Part shown: piece by piece, positions 1 to 10,152 of the stretch
Layout: the number at the start of each line of letters is the position of its first letter
Position numbering within the stretch: position 1 is the stretch's first letter
Origin: Enoplolaimus lenunculus
Taxonomy: Eukaryota; Nematoda; Enoplea; Enoplida; Thoracostomopsidae
Direction: 5' to 3'
Length of the DNA: 64,000 nucleotides
Assembly: GCA_030248215.1 (NCBI GenBank)
Contig: JASANG010003556.1
Location: 120,188-184,187 of the forward strand
The notes under the pieces: model-generated
Told to the model about the DNA's origin: nothing
What the model saw: only the letters and a program-made list of their open reading frames with translations
Databases searched by the model: none
Made by a program: the position numbers and the translations under genes

Positions 1-370
1 AACTCAACATTATACACATGTATCCTGGTTCTTTCATGTTTTTACTGCTGATGCATTGTGAAGGCAGTTTATGCGCGTCAGTGATTTTAACCGATATACA
101 GCATCAGGATAAGGTTTATTTTGCCCCGATGCATCCGCTTGTCACATCCCCCTCACAGTCTGCTGCTGAGTTTTTGTGTTTCTACTATTCAATAGAACCT
201 CGACATTATACACATCCTTTCTTCCACATTTTTACTACTTTATGCATGTGAAGGCACCAGATATGCGTCAGTAGATTTTAACCGATGTGCAGCATCAGGC
301 GGTTTTATTTTGCCTCGATGCATTCGCGTGTCACAATGATCACACAGGCCAGAGTATTTTTATCTATGGA
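1..370. repeat. Divergent two-copy tandem repeat, about 195 bp unit
   Basis: Two diverged copies, about 8-202 and 203-370, share acattatacacat, catttttactact, gtgaaggca, gcgtcagt, gattttaaccgat, cagcatcagg, ttttgcc-cgatgcat and gtgtcac in the same order. The short frame at 18-251 runs through both copies and shows no protein signal. No gene seen here. Confidence 0.6.
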
Positions 371-613
371 GAATACCAACTTAACATCGTACAACTGTGT
401 AACAATTGTCTTTTTGGTTTTGTATAAATACCAAATACTATGCAATTCTTGTTAAGTTCGCTGTATATACAGTATAGAATTTATATAAAATCATATATAT
501 GTGTAAAGTATGATGCAAAAGGCTTTATTCGACGGTAAAAAACACCGGCGACAATGGTTAGCAAATTTTCCAGAATGCGAAGTGACATCGTAGGTGAAGG
601 CAACAATGGCAGT

Positions 614-1263
614 CAGGGTGTAACCGGAGGTGAAAAATACCGGAGCCGGAGGTCAACGAATATTGCCGGAGACGGAGGTGAGGCGCGTAGTAAGAATGTC
701 GATGGTATGTCAATAGCCAACTGGGTAAAACCGCCGGCTCCGGCTCCGGTGGAATTTTTTCCGGGGGTTCCGGCAACTTCGGAAGCAAAATTTAGTATAA
801 TTTTGCAAAATTAATCTGTTTAGCGCGTTTTTTCTCATTTTTGTTACAATTTTCAGCAAAGCATTTCCGAAATTTCGCAGCAAATTAGCGTACAACCAAA
901 CAACTTAACATATTAATAGATATTAGCTAAAATTAACTAATTAACTATCATTTTTACTACAATTCGCCTCACATCCGGCTCCGGCTGCGGTATTTTTCAC
1001 CTCCGGTTGCACCCTGTTAGCCAATATATGCAATATGTTATTAAGTTGTTCTGTTTTATACAATATAATTTTCTGTGAAATTTCAGAAATTAATTCCTGA
1101 AAATGTGACAAAAGTAAAACGAAACGCGCTAAACAGGTAAAGTTTGCAAAATTATGCAAAATTTTACTACCGATATTGCCGGAACCGCCGGCAAAAATCC
1201 TACCGGAGCCGGAGGCCGATGTTCTGCCGGAGCCGAAGACATACCTCCGGTTGTACCCTGAGT
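614..1263. mobile_element. hAT-like inverted-repeat elements, TIR CAGGGTGTAACCGGAGG, two in a row
   Basis: A left terminus cagggtgtaaccggagg (614) and right termini ctccggttgcaccctg (ending 1016) and cctccggttgtaccctg (ending about 1261) mark one or two non-autonomous elements full of ccggagccgg motifs. The internal sequence 780-960 appears inverted at 1030-1200 and again at 61700-61890. No clear 8-bp target duplication could be read here; assignment rests on likeness to the element at 47488-47884. Confidence 0.55.
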
Positions 1264-1787
1264 ATATATAAAAAATAAATGCCAGGATTTGGAAACATTA
1301 GTATGTTTTGGGCGCGATATGAGCTTATCTTGCGCAAGATTTAAAATTCGGACAGCTACGATAAGTACATGGATGGCCCCGACCGTCTTTACCAAATTGA
1401 GGACTTTATTGTTCCTGACTAAAAATTAAGTTTGAAGGCAATGGACGTTATTGCATGGAGAAATTGATGAAAGGCAATATAACGGGTTAGACGTAATAAA
1501 ATCCGGGATCAAGTTTTACCAGCTAAACATCCAGGCGGACTATGCTGCAACCTGAAAGTATACATGCACCAAAATGCGGGACGCAACTTCTGGCATAGGC
1601 CAATCAACACATTTTTTACACTTCAAAAAAAGTCATTCGCTTTTTTGAGCTCATCAAACAATGCTACGGAACCTAACGGTGAGTAAATATAATTCTACTG
1701 TTAAGAGGGGGGTTAGGAGAGGAGGTCCCCATTTCGAGTCCCAATACGGTTTACGGTTATAATCGGGAGTGCGAAAGGCGCAGAGTT

Positions 1788-2016
1788 TACCCAGTATCGG
1801 ATACTGGTGTCATGTGCTAACAGGGAACTTGTGTTTGTGCCGGAGAACCTGGGAACACGTAGTCTAATAAATCTAACGGGGTTAGGTTTATTATTCTACA
1901 ACGGATTGGGCCAAATCTAACGGGGTTAGATTGGTCGGAAAATTTGGTGCATCTCTAACTGGGATAGAGTGCACGGTTAGAAACAGAGTGTAATTCTAAC
2001 GGGGTTAGGATTGCAC
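1788..2016. repeat. Row of hairpins with shared core CTAACGGGGTTAG
   Basis: A palindrome ccagtatcggatactgg at about 1790-1807 is followed by four imperfect hairpins, spaced about 40-60 bp, centred near 1880, 1926, 1962 and 2006. Their cores are ctaacggggttag, ctaacggggttag, ctctaactgggatagag and ctaacggggttag. The arms outside the core differ from one hairpin to the next (aataaa/tttatt, ccaaat/attgg, gtgcat/tgcac, gtgtaat/attgcac) but each pair still matches. No gene was recognised around it (1264-1787 shows nothing else). Confidence 0.7.
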
Positions 2017-2585
2017 GGACTTGGGGGAAAATAGTAAAAGTATTGGTATCGGTGAAGCCAGTGGCTGGACTAAAACGGATTCAGGCATAGGCTCTAAGGA
2101 TTCCGGATCAGGCTACGAGTTAAATTGCATAACCTGTGATTTGCTCGTTTATACTCGGTGTTATACAGGATTTGGGTGTGGTCAAAAACATTTACCGGCC
2201 GCGTTTACTAAATCAGAGCGATAAGCGTACATCGAGAAAAGAACTGCATAAAGGTGCGATACAGGGTCTAGGCAAAATCACGAACTTCTCACAGCGCCCA
2301 TTCGATGTTTTATATTACCTATGCCAGAGTTGTAATGCAAACTTGCAGAAATTTCGATTGTCGAACTACAACTGTCCGTTAAATCGGACTCCAGTACAGC
2401 CCCGCCGGAAAACGATCCGGCCTTGTTCTGTGCATGGGCCAAAGTTTCGAACTCAAATTATTTGGTCCTGGAGTCAATTACACGCTAGTTACAAATAGGA
2501 ATAATTGATATTTATGAACACTAATTAGGGTTTAGGGAGTCTGTCACGGACTCCTGTCCCCCCTCTCATTCGGGTCACTACAGTA

Positions 2586-2980
2586 CTGTAATGACCCGAA
2601 TAAGGGGGGGTCCCCATTTTAGGTCCGAATCAATAAGAGTCCGTAAGCGGACAGTCCCTAAACCCTAGAGTCCATAAATGTCAATTAACCCTAATTGTAG
2701 CACATAAATTACTCCAGGACCACAAAAATTTGAGTTCGAAACTTTAAAGCCTACTTAAATTTTGAAAGTACATTCCTAAGCATAACCTTTTATTACCGCT
2801 CAAACTATTGAAACGAGACAAATTACGTTAAATTCAATGGATAGTTGCAGTACCGTATATATATCAGTAACGAAGGGCGACGAAGCGTGGGAAATAACAG
2901 TCCGTAACCGAATAACACGGGGGGCACCCTGTGGAGAGGCCAAATAAATATCAGCCCCCCTCTTATTCGGGTCAATACAG
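2586..2980. mobile_element. Tc1/mariner-type non-autonomous element, 395 bp
   Basis: Left end ctgtaatgacccgaataag (2586 onward) and right end cttattcgggtcaatacag (to 2980) are inverted repeats, each bordered by TA (2584-2585 and 2981-2982), the duplication used by Tc1/mariner elements. Immediately to the left, ctctcattcgggtcactacag ends at the same TA, so two elements of this family appear to abut and share one target site. The first 100 bp of this element also mirror 2521-2575. Confidence 0.65.
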
Positions 2981-2990
2981 TACGCATGCT

Positions 2991-4657
2991 CCTGCCAATA
3001 AAACAAAACATTTTACTGAAAAAATTTAAGCTGCATGAGACAACGCATATATATTTTCGCAGTTAAAACTAAATTTCATTCGCAGTCCAACGCACAAGAC
3101 AAATTTATGTATAATTTAGAAATCAAATAATGATTGAAATTCGAGGTATTACCGCTCTGATTAACATGGAACGTCTGCGACTGTATATTGAATTTAAGAT
3201 AGCAAACATTTGCTTTTGTACAGTTCAATATGTATAACATAATCACCCGTGAGTCTACTCTACAATCGTTGCATATTTAACTTAATTACTTACGAATGAA
3301 AACGCACTGCAATATTTAATCCAAAAATGGCACATTACAAAAATATAATGTTAAATTTCGATATTTCAAGAATAATCGATGCAACACACGAAATAAACCC
3401 TGAGAAATAATAAAGAGCATCAGCGCATAAGTAGTGTAGATACCCTAAACAATCTACAACCATCTCGACTAAAGTTACGAAATATACGATCAAATTGCCG
3501 ATATCCAATGAATATATACATCGAAAACGTAAAGTTCAGCAGCACTTGGAAACTTCCGATTGTTTTTGAAACTGAGTTGGAAAACACTAAACCATGTTTC
3601 GGAAACTATTGGCACATGCGATACTGGACCTCAATCGATGTATCAATGAATTCAAATTTTCATGCATCACAAAATTAACCATTTCTGTAGTCAGCACATC
3701 GCAGTTAAAAGTTCACAGCAAGCGAGTCATACACAGAACGCCAAAACCGAAGCAATGTATTATTAACGTGGGAGTTTGGAAGTCGTGAGTAGATATTTAT
3801 GAGATAAACAATGTAGTAATCGTTCTGGAACTTGATATTAGAAACCTTATACCAGACACCAAAACCACAAAAATTATATGAAATGATATACTGGAAAAGT
3901 CATCGAAATATGGACGTTCGAACGTTCAGTCAGGGATTACACTGCGTATAGTAGTCAGTCAGCAGAGCCACAGAAAAACAACAAAATACACTAAACATTT
4001 ACGTACTGTATGTGACCGACAGGTACAACGAAACACAGCCAACAAGCTAAGCATGATGTGCACTGTTACAACACAGCAAATTCATAACTGAAATCACTCG
4101 GAAAAGTACTAAATACGTTCAAATTCGAAGTCTATACGTTGTTGGAATCTATGCAAGAAAACCTAGAATTTTGCATTATATGAAGTAAGGTATCTGCCAC
4201 GTGCTGTGTTGACTGAAAACTGCGAAGCTTGCAGCACGGATAAGTAATAGAGTACGGACCCAGATATCATGATCGGATAGTAAAACCGAAACCGGATATT
4301 TACGCGTATATTTTAATAAAAAGTAAACCATAGTCACGCTATATTAGATGTTTTCACACACGTACGGATTGAATTTAATTTAGCAGTAATTAACATATAT
4401 TGCAAATGTACGCATATATACCATGTAAACATTTTGTACTGCGCAGATCAGAGCTGGAAACGCATAAATATTTTCTTACCTTGCCCGCGACTACTTATTA
4501 CACATAACCAAGTATGGTGAACTAAAGAACACAAGAATACGTTTACTGCGAGCATTTCCTATATTTTCTCAATAAGTCCACTTGGTCCTGAAACTATTAA
4601 TACACATGTGTTTGTATCATTGCATCACTTGTTTTTGAAAGCAAAAATCATATTTGG
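2991..4657. other. No gene recognised
   Basis: AT-rich sequence with no supported gene or complete mobile element. The 64-codon frame at 3594-3788 shows no domain, no conserved motif and no clear splice partner. Confidence 0.5.
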
Positions 4658-4861
4658 TTAAGTGGCCTGATAACATTTCTCAGTCAATTTTTCAAACGCA
4701 GCTAACAAACATTTTGTGGCATAAAAAATAGGTGCGGATACAGATGAACAATTTTTAACAACAAATCTCCAACGAGTAAAATACTCGCCGCCAAATTTTT
4801 CTACCCGGCCGCTCTTATATACAAACAACGGTACGTATCGGTCATACAGGTCCACCCACAT
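4658..4861 (-). CDS. Possible terminal exon, unknown protein
   Basis: From an acceptor-like catcag at 4862-4867 the minus strand is open for 67 codons to TAA at 4658. It reads MWVDLYDRYVPLFVYKSGR, then FGGEYFTRWRFVVKNC and ends FEKLTEKCYQAT. Composition looks protein-like and the codons are more GC-rich than the flanks. No upstream partner exon was found with confidence and no family was recognised, so this may be a chance frame. Confidence 0.2.
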   Translation of the reverse strand: MWVDLYDRYVPLFVYKSGRVEKFGGEYFTRWRFVVKNCSSVSAPIFYATKCLLAAFEKLTEKCYQAT

Positions 4862-4952
4862 CTGATGTAGATATGCACATATTACAAAACAAACTATAAA
4901 CACAAACTACGTTAAAACAAAACATAGATACGTAATCCGCCGTGTTTGTTAT

Positions 4953-5004
4953 CGCTACCCTAACGCTTGTTCACAGAGCACTTTGTGACAGCGTTAGGGT
5001 ATGG
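4953..5004. repeat. Long hairpin, arms taccctaacgct / agcgttagggta
   Basis: Twelve-base perfect outer arms enclose a second, imperfect pairing (gttcacag / ctttgtgac), giving a stem-loop of about 50 bases. No role can be read from the sequence; it may be the remnant of an inverted-repeat transposon. Confidence 0.6.
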
Positions 5005-5392
5005 TTAACGTAAAATTGACCCTATATAGTTATATAAGGCAAACTTTATGTGTGCGGGCTGCAATTTGAGTGTGTTAACCACGGACAACGCACTGCTAAA
5101 AATGTGACATTAACAGAAAATTTAACATTTCGATACTTGAGAGATTTGTTAAAAATTTAAGAGGTGGCGAGGTCGTATGTTGAAATGTATGTTTAGTTCA
5201 AGTTCAACGTCTGGTGACTTGGTGACGCGACAACCTTGAATGTTATTGTATTCAGGGTTATATACATGTTAGTTTTAGGCTTATCCTTACGCTGAGGCTA
5301 CGCTTAAGAACAAATAACAAACAAAACGCACTAAACCGTAACTACGGCGCAAAATAAGCAACGGCAAAATCGTTTATATATTCTGTACAGTT

Positions 5393-5737
5393 TAGAGATG
5401 TCCCGTGGCCGGGACGAGAGGGTGCCGGGGTTTGAGCTATACGGTACCATGTGCAAAACCAGAAAAACATTTACCTATCTGCTGAATGCTAAATGCAAAG
5501 GGTTTAAAACGGCTTCACAACATAGCAAAACATTGCCGCTGCGCAAATTAAACACAACAGCACTGCAGTACGTAACTTTCTACGCATGCATAGGCAATAT
5601 ATCGCGTGACGCAATATCATACAAACGGTACCGTACTCAGAGATACATGCTTACGTAAACGGTATATAAAATTTGAACTTTAGTTATGTTTTACTGGCCC
5701 CGGCCCCGGTAAAAATCCTGACCACAGGACATCTCTA
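5393..5737. mobile_element. hAT-like non-autonomous element, TIR TAGAGATGTCC, 345 bp
   Basis: Left end tagagatgtccc and right end ggacatctcta are inverted repeats flanked by gtacagtt and gtatggtt (6 of 8 matching), as expected for an old hAT insertion. The 86-codon frame at 5398-5658 lies inside and is not considered a gene. The rest of 5005-6340 holds nothing recognised beyond short frames. Confidence 0.6.
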
Positions 5738-6354
5738 GTATGGTTTGTGAGCGGCAAGACAGTAGTATTTCCCAGAACACTTTATAATAATCAGAAAACA
5801 AGCTACCTACGACAAACTTCAATATCATTGCATTGCTCATGTAGTTTAAACTCTAAAGTTACCTTATATTCACGAAATTCCATGAGCCTGATTTTAAAAA
5901 ACTACAAAGCGTACCGTACCGTAATGAATGTAAATACGTGCGTATTTATCTCGTTTCAACAGTAAAACGCTAGCTCCAAGATAACTTCCAGAGCTTGTAT
6001 AAAACATCAAAGGATGCATAGTCTGTTTTGACCAAATTCATCCGCTAGAGCTTTCTTTTCATTCAAACAGCTAAACGCAATTACAAAAAAATTTACGGCT
6101 AACTTCATTAAAAAACACTAATCATCATCTTAAATTAAACAAACTTGCAGTTATAACAAGTTTACGCAAAACAGGTCAATAGATACATCGCCAGTGTGAA
6201 ACTTTTTATTTTCCAGACACAAAAAGCCCCCCAGTATGGCTGGAGAAAGGATAAATAAAATACATTGAGGCTTTAAGCATAGGCTGATACTCTGCCTGAG
6301 CTTTTACGCCTCTGCATAGGCTTAGAAAAATGAAGCGAAATTTTTGGTTTCTGC

Positions 6355-6758
6355 CAGGGTGCGACCGGAATTCCGGTTCCGGAATTTTTTACCTTCCGGT
6401 TTCGGTTCCGGTAAATTTTCACCGGAACTAAAAATTCCAGTATTAAAATAAGGCCAGTAGAAATTAAGATATTTTACCAAAAAATGACGATAAAACTGAC
6501 ATAGATTTCATTAGGGCAGTATGTAATCCTTGACAATCGCCGAAAATAAACCGTCGAAGGTAGATTTCGCTTCCGTAGATTATCAAAATCTACAATACAA
6601 GAGACAAAATGAATGCCTATCTTCAACTAGAGTTATTTCACCAACAATATTACAAAAAAGAAAATAATGATTTTTTCGTGGCATGTATTTTACATTTTGC
6701 GGTTCCGGTTCCGCTTCAAATTCCGGTTCCGGTAAATTGTAAATCCGGTTGCATTTTG
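6355..6758. mobile_element. hAT-like non-autonomous element of the CAGGGTGCAACCGG family
   Basis: Starts cagggtgcgaccggaattcc and ends ccggttgcattttg, with repeated ttccggttccgg arms and an AT-rich centre (cttgacaatcgccg, ttcgcttccgtagat) that is also found at 57060-57120. Flanks gtttctgc and gtttccat match at 5 of 8. It sits 71 bp beyond the stop of the four-helix gene. Confidence 0.7.
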
Positions 6759-6829
6759 GTTTCCATCAAATTAATACTAGTGGAAGACGGAACAAGTACC
6801 GCCAACGCAATCATCGTTCACAAACGGCT

Positions 6830-8728
6830 TCATTTCAATTTCGGGCGAGACAAATCTGAGGTGCTGCCGCTTCGACAAAATGGCCACCACCAGAACCATG
6901 AACACTCCGATTCGCTGTTACGCTGATATCCGAGCACAATTGTGATTAATGTAATTTGAAGAAAATCCCACAACAATTCAATTGACCATTGAACAAGAGA
7001 TCGATTTGCGAACATAACATGCGATACGTTCAACATTGTCACCATCAAAAACAATTCACTGCTCATTTGTACTAGACGAGTCAACGGATATGTTCTGAGA
7101 AACAAAAACTGCTCAAAGTATAAGAGATGCATAATATGTTGTAATAATCAGTGAAATAAGTTAAAAAGGTTTTATTTAGCTAATCAATTAAGCTAATATG
7201 CAAATTAGCTATTAGCTAACTATTTAATCATCGAACTTCGCACCCAAAAGCCCTTCAGTAACCGTAGTAATCAGTGAAATAATTTTTTCAAAAGTGATAA
7301 TTTAGGCATATTAGATAAGCTATGCAAATTAGCTATCAGCTAACTATTCAATTATCAGTTTTGGAGCTTTATAAACATTTTGTTCACATTTCTCGTACCC
7401 AAAAATCCTTTAGTACTGAAATTAGATTGCGTGTAACGCTTGTAATAATTAGTGTTAAAATTTTAAAACCCCAATGCGAGGTTAACACCCCAGGATAAGC
7501 TTTCAAACAAAACAACGTTGTCAAAATCCGTTCAGCTGCTCCTGAGATTCTTTTCGGACGAACATCCACCTTTCGACCCCCGAGTACAAAACAAAACGCT
7601 TTTTCGCTTCGCTCAATGAACTTGAATACTTTGTGCCCTGAACACATAGTATTTAGTTGGCAGGCGGATCGTACGAACGCTCAAAGTTGTTTCTTAAGTA
7701 TTGCGAACAACTACTCTAAGGCGCTGGAACAAACAGCCAACTAAGACCAGTGACCGTATTGTCCAATGTGTGCAGTATTCAGTGATTTCCCTGACGAAAG
7801 AGCAAAAATTTTCCCCCCTGATTTCCCTAATGAACGTACGCCATGCTATTACGTATATAATTGATGAAAATTTGTTTGGGGCCTGGGTCTCGGTTTTATC
7901 GTATCGAGACTGACGGCCAGACCTGACTACCGAGGCGTCATCGCCAAAAAATCAAGTATCAAAATCAATTATTTCAAAAAGGTTTTTCATCGTTTTTTGT
8001 GTGTTTTTTTTTTTCAGCATATGTTTATAATTGTTGAATGACTACAAAAATTCACGAGACCACACAGACTTAAAAAACCGAGACCAAGTCCGAGACCTGT
8101 CATATACAGAGACTTGCTGAGACCGAAACTCCTATCCCTGTTGCTCATCGTTGCTCTTTAGTCCATATACTAACCTCTGGGACACATAAAGGTTGATCAG
8201 ATAGCATAATATGGCATGAGCTGCAAGCGTCGAAATATATTCTTTTGGATGTGAGTGCTTCCACAGTTTCATTTCGTCAACTGTTCCATCTAAACAACAT
8301 TAAAGACGCGTAAACGTATTAAGCATACAGCGTAAAACCAGAAACTACCATACAAAACATTGTTACACATTCGACTAATTAAACACAAATTGCATAAATT
8401 GTAATTATTTCCGACAGTATTCTACTGGATTCGATATAATTATCACGTGTTGTCTGTCGGTCGACGAATTGCCGTAATGCCGCAATAACTGCAGTAACTT
8501 TGATTTGAAACATACGTTTATCAAGTTAGGATCAGTCTCGATGTGTACAACTGCAAAATAACAAGCATCCAACTTACTTGTACAATACTTTGGGAATTTG
8601 TTGCATGGGTAAGTGATTTGAAACCAAATTTTTCCCACCGGTGACTTTATATGCCAGTACAAGCAGCCAAATCCAAAGTATAATACAATAGCTAATGTAA
8701 AGCGTATAGCAGTTGATTTAACTGACAT
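6830..8728 (-). CDS. Unrecognised four-helix membrane protein, three exons
   Basis: Three exons with matching phases give a 176-residue protein: 8578-8728 (donor A/gtaagt), 8175-8289 (acceptor tttag, donor AG/gttagt) and 6830-7094 (acceptor tttctcag, stop TGA at 6830-6832). The start ATG at 8728 gives MSVKSTAIRF followed by a hydrophobic helix (TLAIVLYFGFGCLYW). A second helix follows at about residues 68-87 (STLAAHAILCYLINLYVS), a third at about 96-116 (QMSSELFLMVTMLNVSHVM) and a fourth at about 127-144 (IELLWDFLQITLITIVLGY). An N-G-T glycosylation sequon is formed exactly at the exon 1/2 junction, and the tail ends in a basic Ser-rich stretch. I do not recognise the family. The intron at 7095-8174 holds two transposon copies. 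That an upstream exon exists cannot be excluded. Confidence 0.6.
7140..7624 (+). mobile_element. Truncated composite minisatellite element (two core units and 3' tail)
   Basis: Contains the core unit (tgcaaattagctattagctaac at about 7200 and 7325) followed by the conserved tail: ttttaaaaccccaatgcgag, caaaatccgttcagc, gattcttttcggac and cttcgctcaat ending near 7624. It lies in the second intron of the four-helix gene, opposite to it in orientation. Confidence 0.65.
7870..8150. mobile_element. Decayed element of the GGTCTCGGTC (hAT) family
   Basis: Shares ggtctcggttt, atcgagactgacggcc, aaaccgagaccaagtcc and gagaccgaaactcctatccctg with the fuller copies at 28036-28671 and 41983-42679. Ends are eroded and no target duplication is readable. 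Confidence 0.5.
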
Positions 8729-9147
8729 GACTAAAGCCTTAACACCAGGTATACGGCAGTATATACATCATAATTGTACATGGTTCTACATAGTAAACAC
8801 TTAAATAGCGTGTACTGCTATGTTCAAAGTGACATTTTGCCAGGTGCCGTCCGTAGCCAGCGAAAGGTCAGTTGGCTCAGTCCCCTCTTCAAATTTTGCC
8901 CTCCACCTAGAAGTTTCGCCAAGCTTGTACGTCTTGAAAAATCAACTATGTGCCCCTTCTAAAATTGATCTGGCTTCCCCAGCATACTGAACTGGCAATT
9001 GGGCGGATTTTACTTATGCAATCAGCAGTAGTCTTGACAACACCTTGGCCAGGATGCCGTAAAATATCGATGAAAACACCGCGCTTGTACGTTAAACTCT
9101 AATACGTTTGTCATTCAACTTAATCCTACAACACGTATATTAATAAC

Positions 9148-9335
9148 TAAGGCGTAGCCAGTATCTTTAAAAGGGGATATAAACGTCTCTTAAAATTTCG
9201 AACATTTCTTGCATATATTTATTAACAATATTAACTGAATAATTTCTTGAAATCCCCTTACAAAAAATCACAAACGAATATAACTTAACCCTAATCCCCG
9301 TTAAACTTCCTCCAGCTACGCCACTGCTAGCGACA
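9148..9335. mobile_element. Short inverted-repeat element, ends GGCGTAGCCAG / CTACGCCACTG
   Basis: aaggcgtagccagtatc and ctccagctacgccactg are near-inverted ends about 190 bp apart. A relative with the same ends lies at 26312-26503. The surrounding intergenic stretch 8729-9946 shows no recognised gene; the minus-strand frame at 9515-9715 has no domain. Confidence 0.45.
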
Positions 9336-9946
9336 CAAAATCCATCACAATCCTATAGCAAATAACAGCAAGTGTACGCTAATAACTAACAACAGCGCAA
9401 AACGAGTCAAACTGATAATATGCAAACGACTAACGGACACATAAACACATTTATCTTTACTCACTTGTAAACAATATACAATTTTAATAGCTCAAGCCAA
9501 ACGGCTTGGCGTGTTCAAATAAATAAAGTTGCCCAATGGCTAGCGGCCAATTGCTCAGAGGAGAATGTGTATATTAGGACTAGTAAATGCCTCAACCTCC
9601 TGTACATATATAATGCAAAATTGACACAACCACTCATCTCACAAATTAAAGACAAAATATGGATGTACTCTACGTCGCGAACGTGACGTACAGGGCAACA
9701 CAGTGGCGGATACACTGGGAGATGGTGACATGTATCCCCATCGGATTTGCCGCGTCGAAATCTTGCTAGGAAAATGGTTCACCTGAACTTGAAAATGAGT
9801 TTTTACTCAAATAGGTGAGCATTACGTCGAGACTACAACACAAATTCAAAATTTTTGCGCCTTCAGCGCAACAGGTTAATCTTAAAATATTTAAAAAAAT
9901 ATTGCTATAAACGATGTTTAAATTGTAAAATTTCGGAACACACTCG

Positions 9947-10152
9947 GCAAAAAATGGTGAGTCAAATTGACTCTCTCCGAAATAGGCGTTTCGGGACTAA
10001 AAGCAAACTGAGTCAAATTCGACTCCGCCAGAGTCAAACGTGCAATTCAGTGAATCGAATTTGCCTCTGGCGGAGTCGAATTTTAACTCAATTTGTGTAG
10101 TCCCGAAAAGCCTATTTCAGAGAGCGAGTCAATTTGACTAACCATTTTTTGC
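9947..10152. repeat. Foldback with 85-bp arms bordering the satellite array
   Basis: Arms 9947-10033 and about 10065-10152 are inverted copies: gcaaaaaatgg, gtcaaattgactc, cgaaataggc, cgggacta, gactccgccagag on the left are answered in reverse on the right, around a loop of about 31 bp. The right arm continues without a break into the first 251-bp unit, so the array seems to have grown out of this structure. Confidence 0.75.

Noticed and set aside
2521-2680. Telomere-like sequence (ccctaaaccctag)
   Set aside because: Only single copies of the motif occur, as part of an inverted repeat beside a mariner-type element; no tandem hexamers or heptamers.
6007-6108. Minus-strand 33-codon frame with a signal-peptide-like start (MKLAVNFFVIAFSCLN)
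   Set aside because: Very short, with no convincing donor and no partner; it could not be linked to the possible exon at 4658-4861.
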